Source of the DNA: an uncultured Bacteroidota bacterium
GTDB taxonomy: Bacteria > Bacteroidota > Bacteroidia > 2-12-FULL-35-15
Direction: 5' to 3'
Assembly (NCBI GenBank): GCA_903926385.1
Contig: CAIYIS010000059.1
Location: 62,001 to 126,000, forward strand
DNA length: 64,000 nucleotides
In this document: in pieces, positions 1 to 8,809 of the stretch
Layout: the number at the start of each line of letters is the position of its first letter
Position numbering within the stretch: the first letter of the stretch is position 1
The notes under the pieces: model-generated
The model's input: the letters and a program-made list of their open reading frames with translations, nothing else
What the model was told of the DNA's origin: nothing
The model's database searches: none
Program-made: the position numbers and the translations under genes

Positions 1-158
1 TAATGGTTAACGTGCCGAGTGTGTCCTGAGCGTAGAACACCTGAGTTTGAAAACAAACAAAAGTGATGAATAAAAATACTTTTAAAATATGTTTTTGCAT
101 AACGTTTTAATTTTTTGATTCTATTCTCGTATGTGTTGCGAGTTTCAATGTTATTATC

Positions 159-3100
159 TTAATCTGGTTTCTTATTTTCTACACTATCCTTCGGCATAAC
201 CGGCTCAGTAAATAAATTATTCTGCTGAGGCGAACTGCCTTCGAATTGAAGGTTGATAGGCTGTTCTTTTACTTCTTTTGCTTTTTTGGCGGCCTCTTCG
301 TCTGCTTTTATTTTGTCGAGTTTTTCCTGAGCTGTTTTTATTAACTCTTTATCGTCCGACTCGCTGATAATGCCTTTGAGGGTTTCTTTGGCCTGAAAAA
401 CATCTTTTAATGCCAAATAATTATCTGCCAAAAGAATCATCGCTTTGTCGGTCCAGTAAGGGAAATCCCACTCTCCGTTTATTAAATCGAATATCGTTTT
501 CTGCGACTTCTTAATGTCTTTTTTTAATGAATAAATGTAGGCTACATGGTATTTCGATTCGGCCCCCAATTCGTTTTTAGAATTCTCGGCCACCCATTGA
601 TATTCCTGCAGGGCTTCATCATATTTCTCTCCGTTGTCTGTTTTAGTGGTATCTATGATATGCGTTTTGTCGGCTATCTGGAAAGCAGAACTTGCATCAA
701 TATAATGAGCCTCGGTAATTAATTCTTTGCCCGGTTTCTCTAACGAAAGCACATTTTTAGCATTTGTTTTTGCATCGGCATAGTTTTTTAATTGGAAATT
801 ACAACGCATTAAACCAATCTTGGCAACGCTGGCGTTTTTCTGATTCTCGGCCACTTCTCCCAATTGTTTATAGTATTCCAGTGCGGTTTTGTAATCCTGT
901 TTTTTGAAAACAATGTCGGATGCCCGGTAAAGCGACTGTTCGGTAAATTCGCTTTTCGGCTTACTGATTACGTAGATAAATTCGTTTAAAGCATTATCGG
1001 TGTTGCCTGCTGCAAGGTCGCATTCGGCTTTATAGAAGTTAGCTTGGAGAATAAATATTCCGTTCGGGAAACGAGTGATGTATTTTTCGAAATCAGGAAT
1101 CACTTTTTTGTATTCCTGTTTCAGGTAATCTGTTTTTCCAATATCATAAGCTATCGAATCGAGCGAAGCTTCTGGAATGGCAGCACCAATGGATTTAAGA
1201 TAAAGGTCCAATTCTTCCACATTGCCTTTGGCGGTATAAATCTTCTTCACAATATCAATTGCCACACTCGCATCAGTCGATTTACGGTCGCGTTTAATCA
1301 ACTGGTCAAAGTAAACAAGAGCTTCCTCGTCATTCATTTTAAAATAATAAATCAATCCTATCTTACTTAAACACGTGTTCTGATAAAGGCTGTTTGGAAA
1401 GTCTTCGAGGAATTTTTTGTAAGCGTCAAGCGCCAAATCAGTTTGGTTATCGATATAATAAGTTTGGGCAAGTTCGAAACGTGCTTTCTGAATATAAGTG
1501 GAAGTGGAAGCAGAGTAAGTTTGAACAAACAATTTCAAATCATTAATCTTTTCAGAATATTTTTTCAGAACACCTTTTGCTAAAGCTTCCTGAAACAATG
1601 CGTAGTCAGCATTGATTAATTTCATCTTAAACGACTGGTCGTAATAATCGGCAGCATTAGAAAAATCGCGGCTCATAAAATAGCCATCACCTATCCGATT
1701 AAGCGCATCGTTAATTTTACGAGCATTGGCTTGAGGTTTAAACGTAACAAATTTGCGAAACCAGAGTACGCTGTTTTGCCAGTCGTTCAGTTTGTAATAT
1801 GAATAACCTATGTTGTAATTGGCCTCGCTTATCTCCGATTGTCCTATGGCTCCCGGTTCGGCTATGTACTCTGTGTAGTTATCAATAGCATTCTGATATT
1901 GTTTCAATCTGTAATTCGACTCGGCTTTCCAGTAAATAGCTTCTGCCGTTATTTCTTTATCGAAGGTATATGTTTTTGATTTGTCAAATAGTTTAATGGC
2001 TTCGGCATACTCCATATTATTAAATAAATCAACTCCTCTGTAAAACGCTACTTTCTGGAAAATCTGTTTCAGTTCGGGAGTAAGAACTTTAATTTTCTCT
2101 ATTGCTTCCAACGCGTCTTTATAGCTCTTGGTAGTTATAAAGACGTTTACAAGAAATGTATACGCCTCGTCTACATGCGTTCCAGTCGGGAAATCTTTGA
2201 TATAAGCCTGAAACGCTCTTATCGCCTCGTTGTATGGATTGAATGCAAGTTCGTAACAGAGTTTCGCATAATTATAAAGCGCATCTTCCTGAATGGTTTT
2301 GTCGAAATCAAGTTTGCTGGCTCTGCCGAATGCCACAATGGCACTTTGTTTTTTATCGGTTTTCAGGTAGCAGTCGCCAATGTGGTAAGAAGCATTTTGA
2401 GTAAGCGAGTCGTCAGCATCAGTAACTTTTACAAGGTATTCAATAGCTCCGTTGTAATCGTTGGTACGGTATAAAGCATACCCCAACTGATAATTATCCT
2501 TGCGTTGCAATCCGTTTGCGGCTTTCTCAAATTGTTTAAGGTAAGGAATTGCTTCTTTGTATCTGTTGGTACGGTAATACGATTCGCCTAAAATACGAGC
2601 TATTTCGGGTACACGTTTGGTGTTGGTTGAGTCGAGCAGATTGGGAGCATAATTAATTACCTCGTTGTACTTGCCCTGTAAATAGTATATCTGGGCAATA
2701 TAAAACGGAACAACGGAACCAAATGTCTCATTTTTTTGAAGAAGTAAAAAGTCTTTTAGTGCTGTTTCATAATTCTTGTCGTTGTAGGCTATGTGTGCTG
2801 CGTAATATTTGGCAGCCGAAGCATATTTATTGTCTACATCTTTTATTTCAAGGAAATCCTTTTTTGCTTCTGCAAATTTTTCGGTTTCGAAAAAACTATA
2901 TCCTCTCTTAAAATAAAATTCAGCTAAATCGTCAAGGGTCAAATCATAAATATCAACTTTCTCAAACCAATTGAGTGCGTCTCTGTATTTCTTTTTTCTG
3001 TAATTATAGGTTCCGAGATAGAAGTAAGCGGTTTTTACTTTGGGGCTTTCCGGATACTCGGCCACAAATTGTTTAAGAAATAACTCACCATCCTTGTTAA

Positions 3101-3353
3101 ATAATTCTGATGCACAAATGGCATTGTAATATTCGGCATCAATCCGAATAAGCGAATGCAGGTCAGTATGTGTTTCAATAACCTTTTCGAATAATTTTTG
3201 CGCTGCACCAAATTTCTCCTTCTGAAAAAGCTCTATTGCTGTTTTAAAATCAGCATCTTCGTGTGTGTAAATATTAGTGAGTTGTGCAAATCCGCATGCG
3301 GAAAGAAAAACACCAATCAGTAAACTTATATATTTGCTCTTGTTCATTCCCAT
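159..3353 (-). CDS. Large TPR-repeat lipoprotein or secreted protein
   Basis: A 1064-residue protein built almost entirely of tetratricopeptide repeats (repeated Y..A...F and G..Y...G.Y..A patterns from about residue 35 to 1010), ending in a charged Lys/Glu-rich tail. The N-terminus is a signal sequence. LSAC at about residues 17-20 fits a lipobox, but signal peptidase I cleavage after FAQ is also possible. Such long TPR proteins in Bacteroidota are usually periplasmic or outer-membrane scaffolds; no enzyme domain is visible. Starts at 3353 and at 3347 (MNKSK) are both possible. It is monocistronic, divergent from ftsE. Identity as a TPR protein is sure; partner and role are unknown. Confidence 0.85.
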   Translation of the reverse strand: MGMNKSKYISLLIGVFLSACGFAQLTNIYTHEDADFKTAIELFQKEKFGAAQKLFEKVIETHTDLHSLIRIDAEYYNAICASELFNKDGELFLKQFVAEYPESPKVKTAYFYLGTYNYRKKKYRDALNWFEKVDIYDLTLDDLAEFYFKRGYSFFETEKFAEAKKDFLEIKDVDNKYASAAKYYAAHIAYNDKNYETALKDFLLLQKNETFGSVVPFYIAQIYYLQGKYNEVINYAPNLLDSTNTKRVPEIARILGESYYRTNRYKEAIPYLKQFEKAANGLQRKDNYQLGYALYRTNDYNGAIEYLVKVTDADDSLTQNASYHIGDCYLKTDKKQSAIVAFGRASKLDFDKTIQEDALYNYAKLCYELAFNPYNEAIRAFQAYIKDFPTGTHVDEAYTFLVNVFITTKSYKDALEAIEKIKVLTPELKQIFQKVAFYRGVDLFNNMEYAEAIKLFDKSKTYTFDKEITAEAIYWKAESNYRLKQYQNAIDNYTEYIAEPGAIGQSEISEANYNIGYSYYKLNDWQNSVLWFRKFVTFKPQANARKINDALNRIGDGYFMSRDFSNAADYYDQSFKMKLINADYALFQEALAKGVLKKYSEKINDLKLFVQTYSASTSTYIQKARFELAQTYYIDNQTDLALDAYKKFLEDFPNSLYQNTCLSKIGLIYYFKMNDEEALVYFDQLIKRDRKSTDASVAIDIVKKIYTAKGNVEELDLYLKSIGAAIPEASLDSIAYDIGKTDYLKQEYKKVIPDFEKYITRFPNGIFILQANFYKAECDLAAGNTDNALNEFIYVISKPKSEFTEQSLYRASDIVFKKQDYKTALEYYKQLGEVAENQKNASVAKIGLMRCNFQLKNYADAKTNAKNVLSLEKPGKELITEAHYIDASSAFQIADKTHIIDTTKTDNGEKYDEALQEYQWVAENSKNELGAESKYHVAYIYSLKKDIKKSQKTIFDLINGEWDFPYWTDKAMILLADNYLALKDVFQAKETLKGIISESDDKELIKTAQEKLDKIKADEEAAKKAKEVKEQPINLQFEGSSPQQNNLFTEPVMPKDSVENKKPD

Positions 3354-3509
3354 TTCTATGTTTTAATTGTGTAAAATTAGTAATGATAAAAGCATTAAGT
3401 TTTGATGATTAATTAAGTTATTAACGTGAGCCTGTTAAAAGTATTGTGTTGAAATAAAATTTGGATATTCACTAATCGAGTAATTTTCGCATGTTTTAAA
3501 GCATATAAA

Positions 3510-4184
3510 ATGGCACTTGATACAATCATCAGTTTAAATAATGTTTCTGTTTTTCAAAAACACAACCTTGTACTCAGCAATGTTTCTTTAAATATTGATA
3601 AGGGAGAATTTGTGTACTTACTAGGAAAAACAGGTAGCGGGAAGAGTAGTTTGCTCAAAACTCTTTATGCCGATCTTGAATTAAAGGAAGGCAATTGCAA
3701 TGTAGCTGGGTATGATTTGAAAACAATAAAACGAAAAGAAATACCCTTTTTGAGAAGAAAGCTCGGAATCGTATTTCAGGATTTTCAGTTACTTACCGAT
3801 CGCTCGGTGAACGATAACCTATTGTTTGTTTTAAAAGCTACTGGCTGGAAAAATAAGCATGATATGCAAAAACGGATAGAAGAAGTACTCGAAAAAGTTC
3901 ATCTGACTACTAAAAACTTTAAAATGCCTCACGAGCTTTCTGGAGGAGAGCAGCAGCGAATAGCCATAGCTCGCGCTTTATTAAACGACCCAGAAATGAT
4001 TCTTGCGGATGAGCCTACCGGAAACCTTGATCCGGAAACATCCGAAGGAATTATTAATATTTTACTTGAAATAAGCAGAAGTGGAAGAGCTGTGCTTATT
4101 GCGACTCACGACATCATGATGTTTGAGAAGTTTCCATCAAGAACTATTAAATGTGAAAACGGAAAATTGTCAGAAGTGGCTTAA
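3510..4184 (+). CDS. ftsE: Cell-division ABC transporter ATPase FtsE
   Basis: A 224-residue single ABC ATPase domain. The Walker A loop is GKTGSGKS (residues 39-46), the signature is LSGGEQQ (143-149), Walker B is MILADE (163-168) and the switch histidine is H200. The length and the Q-loop and D-loop context (DEPTGNLD) fit FtsE, which works with the FtsX permease to control peptidoglycan hydrolases at the division site. ftsX is not in the window; in Bacteroidota the two are often unlinked. A LolD-like lipoprotein-export ATPase is the main alternative. Its stop lies 11 nt from that of the next gene, which converges on it. Confidence 0.8.
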   Translation: MALDTIISLNNVSVFQKHNLVLSNVSLNIDKGEFVYLLGKTGSGKSSLLKTLYADLELKEGNCNVAGYDLKTIKRKEIPFLRRKLGIVFQDFQLLTDRSVNDNLLFVLKATGWKNKHDMQKRIEEVLEKVHLTTKNFKMPHELSGGEQQRIAIARALLNDPEMILADEPTGNLDPETSEGIINILLEISRSGRAVLIATHDIMMFEKFPSRTIKCENGKLSEVA

Positions 4185-4195
4185 GTTTTCCTGAA

Positions 4196-4783
4196 TTATT
4201 TTTTTACAAGTTTAATCGCCTTCCGGATTTGCAAAAAACTAAACTCGGATAAATCGTGCTCTATACTGCCTGAGCTGATGTCTATTTTAATGTGCTCGAT
4301 TACTTTCTTTTTGTGCTTTTCATATTGTTCTTTTGTCAGAAGCACATTGTAGCGTAGTTTCATTAACTGGTCTTTGTCCAAACCATACGATACTTCAACA
4401 CCCGGCACCTGGCTGCCGGCAAGTGTTACCGCACCACAGCCCTGACAACTAGCCTTTGAGTTGAAACAAGTGAGAGTTACCGTTTCGGCATTGGCTAAGG
4501 TGAAAGTTAAATTTTGCCCTGATTTAATGTCAAATGCTTTACGGTCGGCTAATATAATTCGAATATCAAAAAAGCAAGACGAGTCTACTTGCGAAATTCT
4601 GAAGTAAGAATTGAAGTCACCGCCCTGCGTAAACTTTTCCCAAGATGTATGCTTAACAAGGATATTGGATGTAGGGTCTATTTTCACCTCTTCAAGTTTC
4701 TGTGCAAAAACAAAAATAGGGGAAGAAATGAATATAAAAAGAAGAATAAGGTTTCTCATACGAATCAATTTATTGTTTTGCAA
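4196..4783 (-). CDS. Secreted hypothetical protein
   Basis: 195 residues, with a clear signal peptide ending near VFAQ (about residue 28). Starts at 4783 and at 4759 (MRNLIL) both give a usable signal sequence. The mature part is mostly beta-like and contains four cysteines, among them a CQGC pair at about residues 113-116 in a Gly/Ser-rich stretch that could form a disulfide or hold a metal. I do not recognise the family. It converges on ftsE with an 11-nt gap. Confidence 0.65.
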   Translation of the reverse strand: MQNNKLIRMRNLILLFIFISSPIFVFAQKLEEVKIDPTSNILVKHTSWEKFTQGGDFNSYFRISQVDSSCFFDIRIILADRKAFDIKSGQNLTFTLANAETVTLTCFNSKASCQGCGAVTLAGSQVPGVEVSYGLDKDQLMKLRYNVLLTKEQYEKHKKKVIEHIKIDISSGSIEHDLSEFSFLQIRKAIKLVKK

Positions 4784-4890
4784 TAATACATAACTTTCGG
4801 TTTTTAAAAAATGTTTTCCAAAAATATTTCGTGATGATAATCATTAGAGTTTAGAAAAATCGGATTTTTATTGTTGTATAGAAAAATATT

Positions 4891-4898
4891 TATCTTTG
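4891..4898 (+). promoter_or_regulatory. Bacteroidota -7 promoter box
   Basis: TATCTTTG matches the phylum consensus TAnnTTTG, 23 nt before the ATG of the DUF1761 gene. A TTG at 4871-4873 is a possible -33 element. Confidence 0.55.
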
Positions 4899-4921
4899 AC
4901 CCAACCAATACATAAAACAAA

Positions 4922-5428
4922 ATGCATATAAATATTCTAATTGTGTTAGCATCGGCCATAGTGCCCATGATAACAGGGTTTATTTGGTATAACCCCAAAG
5001 TGCTTGGCAACGCATGGATGCAAGCTGCAGAAGTAACCCCTGAAAAAATGAAAGGAGCAAACATGGCTGTTATTTTTATAATGGCATTCGTATTCAGCTT
5101 TCTTCTGGCATTCGAGATGCAGTTTCTGGTTATTCATCAGTACAGTGTTTACTCTTTGTTTAATCATTACATCACTCCTTCTAATCCAAATTACAGTGTG
5201 GATGTAGTAAATTCTGTGAACGATATGATGGCAAAATATGGTAACGAATTCCGCACATTTAAGCACGGAGCTCTTCACGGAACCATAGGAGGCATCTTAA
5301 TTTCATTGCCTATCATTGGCACTAACGCTTTGTTCGAACGCAAAGGGTTTAAGTATATTGCCATTAATACAGGTTTCTGGATTATCAATATGGCTTTGAT
5401 GGGTGGTATTATCTGTGCTTTCCCGTAA
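4922..5428 (+). CDS. DUF1761 family membrane protein
   Basis: 168 residues with four predicted membrane segments (about residues 4-24, 48-70, 118-136 and 145-166). The N-terminus, IVPMITGFIWYNPKVLGNAW, is the hallmark of DUF1761 proteins: small integral membrane proteins of unknown function common in Bacteroidota. A good -7 box lies just upstream, and an imperfect hairpin follows the stop. Nothing in the sequence shows a substrate. Confidence 0.75.
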   Translation: MHINILIVLASAIVPMITGFIWYNPKVLGNAWMQAAEVTPEKMKGANMAVIFIMAFVFSFLLAFEMQFLVIHQYSVYSLFNHYITPSNPNYSVDVVNSVNDMMAKYGNEFRTFKHGALHGTIGGILISLPIIGTNALFERKGFKYIAINTGFWIINMALMGGIICAFP

Positions 5429-5911
5429 CAAAAATTTTTGAGAATAATAGAATGGAAGCCTTGCCCAATTCTTTTATTCTTATCTAAATTCTCTTCAAAA
5501 TATTCCTTTTTACCAAAGCTCCTCTGCAGAGTGTATTCACTTTGTGTGATTAGGTATGTCTGTTTTCCCTTTGCATGCTTACCTTTTAAAAAGGGTCTAT
5601 AATATTCCTTGTTCGGCTGAGCAAAACTATGCAATTACCTTTGTTTCTATCAAAGTGAACTTGAATTTCCGAATCGAGGAGGATATGAATATACACGGCA
5701 TACATGTAAAATGACACGGGACACGTGTAAAATGTCAAATGACTTTGATAAAATGACAAATGACACGTGTAAGATGACACTTTACACGTGTAAAGTGACA
5801 CGAGACACGTGTAAAATGACAATTCATATCCTCCTCAAACGAAAAGACAGAAGTCAAACACTGCTTGAGATTTCAAAAATAAGATAAAGTGAATGGGAAA
5901 TTTAATGTTAA
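5429..5911. other. Convergent intergenic region with 21-nt array A
   Basis: 483 bases between convergent genes. The first part holds an imperfect hairpin (5441-5453 pairing with 5468-5480, 12 of 13 positions). The second part holds six 21-nt repeats enclosed by a perfect 15-nt inverted repeat (listed separately). ORFs through the array exist only because 21 is a multiple of three. No RNA gene was recognised. Confidence 0.7.
5676..5836. repeat. Array A: six 21-nt repeats inside a 15-nt inverted repeat
   Basis: Six consecutive 21-nt units start at 5695, 5716, 5737, 5758, 5779 and 5800. The shared core is ACACGTGTAAAATGAC; the first five bases of each unit vary. Most units contain the perfect dyad ACACGTGT. 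The array is enclosed by GAGGAGGATATGAAT (5676-5690) and its exact reverse complement (5822-5836), so the whole block can fold as one long cruciform. Confidence 0.9.
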
Positions 5912-6454
5912 CTAAATAGTATTTTTAATTTTCTGCTCAATGGCAGACGTGGAAAAGCCTTCTAGAAAAGCTATAGTAACAACTTCCCCGCCTTTTTTTC
6001 TCACCACATCCGAACCTACGATGTATTTTTTACTTGCAGGATTGGTTTCTGTGGCATCATAATCGGCTCCTTTAACAAGTACATCCGGTTTTATAAATTG
6101 AATTAATTCGAGTGGTGTAGGTTCGTTGAATAAAATAACAGCACTAACAAAATGAAGAGAAGCAATAATCATAGCTCTTGTTACTTCGTCCTGCAGGGGC
6201 CTGGTTTGGCCTTTTCCAAGACCTCTTACCGAAGCATCACTATTTATTCCAACAATAAGATGTTTACCCAAATCGCTTGCTTTAGCGAGATAATCCACAT
6301 GTCCGCGATGAAGAATATCAAAACACCCATTCGTGAAAACAACTTTTTCTCCTTTATAGTTCCATACATTTAATCGAAATTCTAAATCAGTTGTTGTTAC
6401 AACTTTCGATTGGATAACATCCAAAGCCGGTAAAGGTGGGATTTTATAGAACAT
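5912..6454 (-). CDS. hldE2/rfaE2: D-glycero-beta-D-manno-heptose 1-phosphate adenylyltransferase
   Basis: A nucleotidyltransferase of about 180 residues with the cytidylyltransferase-fold opening [17 protein letters not shown] (HxGH motif) and the downstream VKGADY and GFSTSAI signatures typical of the RfaE2/HldE C-terminal domain. It transfers AMP to heptose 1-phosphate to make ADP-heptose for the LPS inner core. The kinase domain (HldE1) is absent here, so it is a stand-alone adenylyltransferase. The ATG at 6454 (MFYKIPP) is preferred over a longer Cys-rich extension. It overlaps the end of the upstream gene by 11 nt, so the two are translationally coupled. Confidence 0.88.
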   Translation of the reverse strand: MFYKIPPLPALDVIQSKVVTTTDLEFRLNVWNYKGEKVVFTNGCFDILHRGHVDYLAKASDLGKHLIVGINSDASVRGLGKGQTRPLQDEVTRAMIIASLHFVSAVILFNEPTPLELIQFIKPDVLVKGADYDATETNPASKKYIVGSDVVRKKGGEVVTIAFLEGFSTSAIEQKIKNTI

Positions 6455-7466
6455 TTGTTTTCTGAGTTTCTTTGTTGAAGATAGGCAACAACACCAATGA
6501 TAAAGACCCAACTGCCAATATCATTATAAATTGTGATACCCAAACGGCCCAGGCAAATGCATTAGCAGGTGCTTCGGTTATACTGTACACTGTCATTAAT
6601 ATTTGAATAACGATTAACTGATAAGCTCCCGTTCCTCCCGGTACAGCAATGATTCCGATGCTTCCAAAAACTACAATTACCATAGCAACCACAAAGGAAA
6701 GATGAGCAGTTTCGGGAAAAGCAAAGAAACAAACATACACTTGCAAAATGTACAATAGCCAAATTACGCAGGTTTGAAGAATAAAGAAAAATGGCTTCTT
6801 TACATTTTTAATGCTGAGTAATCCCTGCCATATTCCTTTGGCAAAACCCAGTATTTTTCCGGAAATAAGTTGTTTTATTTTTACTCTAAAATAAAAGAAA
6901 ACACCGAGCAGAGCTACAAAAACAACAAGCATTGCAATAAGCAAAAATTGATTCTGCATTAAGGCATGCCATTTTACCGCCACATTTTTAAATATTAAAT
7001 CATTGGCAATGCCAGATATTTTATCGAGTTCAATAGCAAAAGTAAGAAAGAAGATAAGTATTAAACAAACCATATCAAATGCTCTTTCGGCAATGACAGA
7101 GCCAAACCCTTCGGTAAAAGGCACCTTTTCGTATTTAGTAAGTAGGCCGCAACGCGTAACTTCTCCAATACGATGTATGGCAAAGTTGGCCAGATAACCC
7201 ACCATTACGGCAAAAAATGTGTTATACGTTTTAGGTTTGTGATGAAGTGGTTCCAGAAGCATTTTCCACCTCACTGCTCTGAAATAATGGCTAAGACCAC
7301 TGATAACAACCGAAAGAATCAGCCAGAAATAGTTAGCCTGTTTGATGGACTCAACTATATCACTGATTTGTTTCTCCGTTTTATCGCGCAAAGCCAGCCA
7401 AACCAATAAAATCCCCAATCCGAGAAAGAACAGGATTTTGATAACATTGATGGCTTTCTTCTTCAA
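6444..7466 (-). CDS. YbhN/UPF0104 family flippase-like membrane protein
   Basis: 340 residues with about eight membrane segments. The motif block with [15 protein letters not shown] (about residues 61-75), [10 protein letters not shown] (about 101-110) and the late PGGTGAYQL is that of the lysylphosphatidylglycerol-synthase transmembrane family (UPF0104/YbhN). These proteins are thought to move lipids or lipid-linked intermediates across the inner membrane. It sits 3 nt after panD and overlaps the heptose adenylyltransferase, a grouping also seen in other Bacteroidota. The substrate is unknown. Confidence 0.8.
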   Translation of the reverse strand: MKKKAINVIKILFFLGLGILLVWLALRDKTEKQISDIVESIKQANYFWLILSVVISGLSHYFRAVRWKMLLEPLHHKPKTYNTFFAVMVGYLANFAIHRIGEVTRCGLLTKYEKVPFTEGFGSVIAERAFDMVCLILIFFLTFAIELDKISGIANDLIFKNVAVKWHALMQNQFLLIAMLVVFVALLGVFFYFRVKIKQLISGKILGFAKGIWQGLLSIKNVKKPFFFILQTCVIWLLYILQVYVCFFAFPETAHLSFVVAMVIVVFGSIGIIAVPGGTGAYQLIVIQILMTVYSITEAPANAFAWAVWVSQFIMILAVGSLSLVLLPIFNKETQKTNVL

Positions 7467-7469
7467 AAC

Positions 7470-7820
7470 TTATCTAAGTTTGTTGGTACGAGAATCGGGA
7501 AAAACAACGGTAGGATTGTGTTTCTTGGCTTCTTCAAAATCCATGGAAGCATAAGAAACAATGATAATCTGATGTCCAACACTTATTTTTAAAGACGCAG
7601 GGCCATTCAGACAAATAACTCCCGAACCTCTTTCTCCTTTGATAACGTAGGTAGAAAGGCGTTCGCCATTATTATAATTAAACACATCCACCTTTTCATT
7701 TTCAATCAGATTGGCAGCATCCATCAAATCTTCGTCAATGGTGACACTTCCAATATAATCCAGGTCGGCCTGAGTAACCGTTACTCTGTGTATTTTTGAT
7801 TTTAAAACTTCTATATGCAT
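7470..7820 (-). CDS. panD: Aspartate 1-decarboxylase (pyruvoyl enzyme)
   Basis: A 116-residue PanD, which makes beta-alanine for pantothenate. With the ATG at 7820 ([12 protein letters not shown]) the self-cleavage site falls at Gly24-Ser25, the canonical numbering. Ser25 becomes the pyruvoyl group. The longer ORF start at 7841 overlaps a -7 box and is rejected. YGxxx substitutions seen elsewhere are absent and the core NNGERLSTY and GVICLNGPA segments are intact. panC is not nearby. Confidence 0.93.
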   Translation of the reverse strand: MHIEVLKSKIHRVTVTQADLDYIGSVTIDEDLMDAANLIENEKVDVFNYNNGERLSTYVIKGERGSGVICLNGPASLKISVGHQIIIVSYASMDFEEAKKHNPTVVFPDSRTNKLR

Positions 7821-7828
7821 ATTGGTTA

Positions 7829-7836
7829 CAAAACTA
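7829..7836 (-). promoter_or_regulatory. -7 promoter box for panD operon
   Basis: The minus strand reads TAGTTTTG, which fits TAnnTTTG. It lies only 9 nt upstream of the chosen panD start at 7820, giving a very short leader, and argues against the start at 7841. Confidence 0.5.
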
Positions 7837-7903
7837 AACAAATTATTTTGATTGTAGAATTTGAAAAGTTCAGAAGAGTATATTTTTGACAGAAAAAGTT
7901 AGG

Positions 7904-8803
7904 TTAAACCTTTTCTTCCTTTTTCTTCTCCATATAGTTTTCGTACAAAGTATGCACTATACCATCCGACAATCCTATCTGAGGAATAATTACTTTTTCT
8001 ATTTCTGCTTTCTTCAATACAGTAAGCAGTATTTTTGATGCAGGTATAATTACATCGGCACGGTCGGGGTTTAAACCCAGTGTTTGTACACGTTCTTCGT
8101 ATGTATACGAATCGAGCAATTCATAAAGGTTTTTCAATTTAGCGGTAGCAATGGGTTTGTTTAACTTTCTTCCCGACAATTTGAATAATTTATTAATATT
8201 CCCTCCCGAACCTATTGCCATTAATGGTTTATAACCTTTGGTCATTTCAGAAATCCAGTTCTTAAAATACCCCCAGTATTCTTTGTCAATCTGATTATGG
8301 AGCATTCGGATGGTACCAATATTGAATGACTGAGAAACAACAGCCTTTCCTTTGGAGAACAAAGTTATTTCGGTGCTTCCACCACCAATATCAATATACA
8401 GGTAATTATTTCCTTTGTCCAGATGCTCCTCTATGTGGTTGGAATAAATAATATCGGCCTCTGTTTTACCGTCAATAATTTCAATCTTAATACCGGCCTC
8501 TTTTCTAACTCTGTCCACAATGTCGTATCTATTCTCGGCATCGCGCATGGCAGAAGTTGCGCAGGCTCGGTAATCAAGCGCATCGTAAACACTAATCAAA
8601 TGTTTAAATGCCTTCATGGCAGTAACAAGTTTTTCTTCTTTTTCGGGAGAGATAACGCCATTAAGAAAAGAATCCTCTCCCAAACGGATGGGTACGCGAA
8701 TTAATTCTGCTTTCTTAAAGATGGGTTTTCCGTTTTCGTTATATACATTACAAAACAGCAGTCTCACTGCGTTCGAACCTATATCAATGGCTGCAAATTT
8801 CAA
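7904..8803 (-). CDS. ppx: Exopolyphosphatase / Ppx-GppA family phosphatase
   Basis: 299 residues with the actin-like ATPase fold. It has the phosphate-1 motif AIDIGSNAVRL (residues 5-15), CATSAMRDA (81-89), a Glu in GKTEAD (about 115) and the phosphate-2 motif IDIGGGSTEI (137-146). It hydrolyses polyphosphate or pppGpp. It is the short, one-domain-pair form, lacking the C-terminal HD domain of E. coli Ppx. It lies 6 nt after ppk1 on the same strand, so synthesis and breakdown of polyphosphate are co-transcribed. Confidence 0.88.
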   Translation of the reverse strand: MKFAAIDIGSNAVRLLFCNVYNENGKPIFKKAELIRVPIRLGEDSFLNGVISPEKEEKLVTAMKAFKHLISVYDALDYRACATSAMRDAENRYDIVDRVRKEAGIKIEIIDGKTEADIIYSNHIEEHLDKGNNYLYIDIGGGSTEITLFSKGKAVVSQSFNIGTIRMLHNQIDKEYWGYFKNWISEMTKGYKPLMAIGSGGNINKLFKLSGRKLNKPIATAKLKNLYELLDSYTYEERVQTLGLNPDRADVIIPASKILLTVLKKAEIEKVIIPQIGLSDGIVHTLYENYMEKKKEEKV

Positions 8804-8809
8804 TAGGGT

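Noticed and set aside
1-158. Possible RNA or regulatory element at the window start
   Set aside because: Only a weak TCCTGAGCGTAG-type repeat fragment is seen near 25-37, with no stable hairpin or promoter.
5586-5822. Minus-strand ORF with heptapeptide repeats (SFYTC pattern)
   Set aside because: It exists because the 21-nt array has a length divisible by three. It has no start context, signal or recognisable fold, and the array is bounded by inverted repeats.
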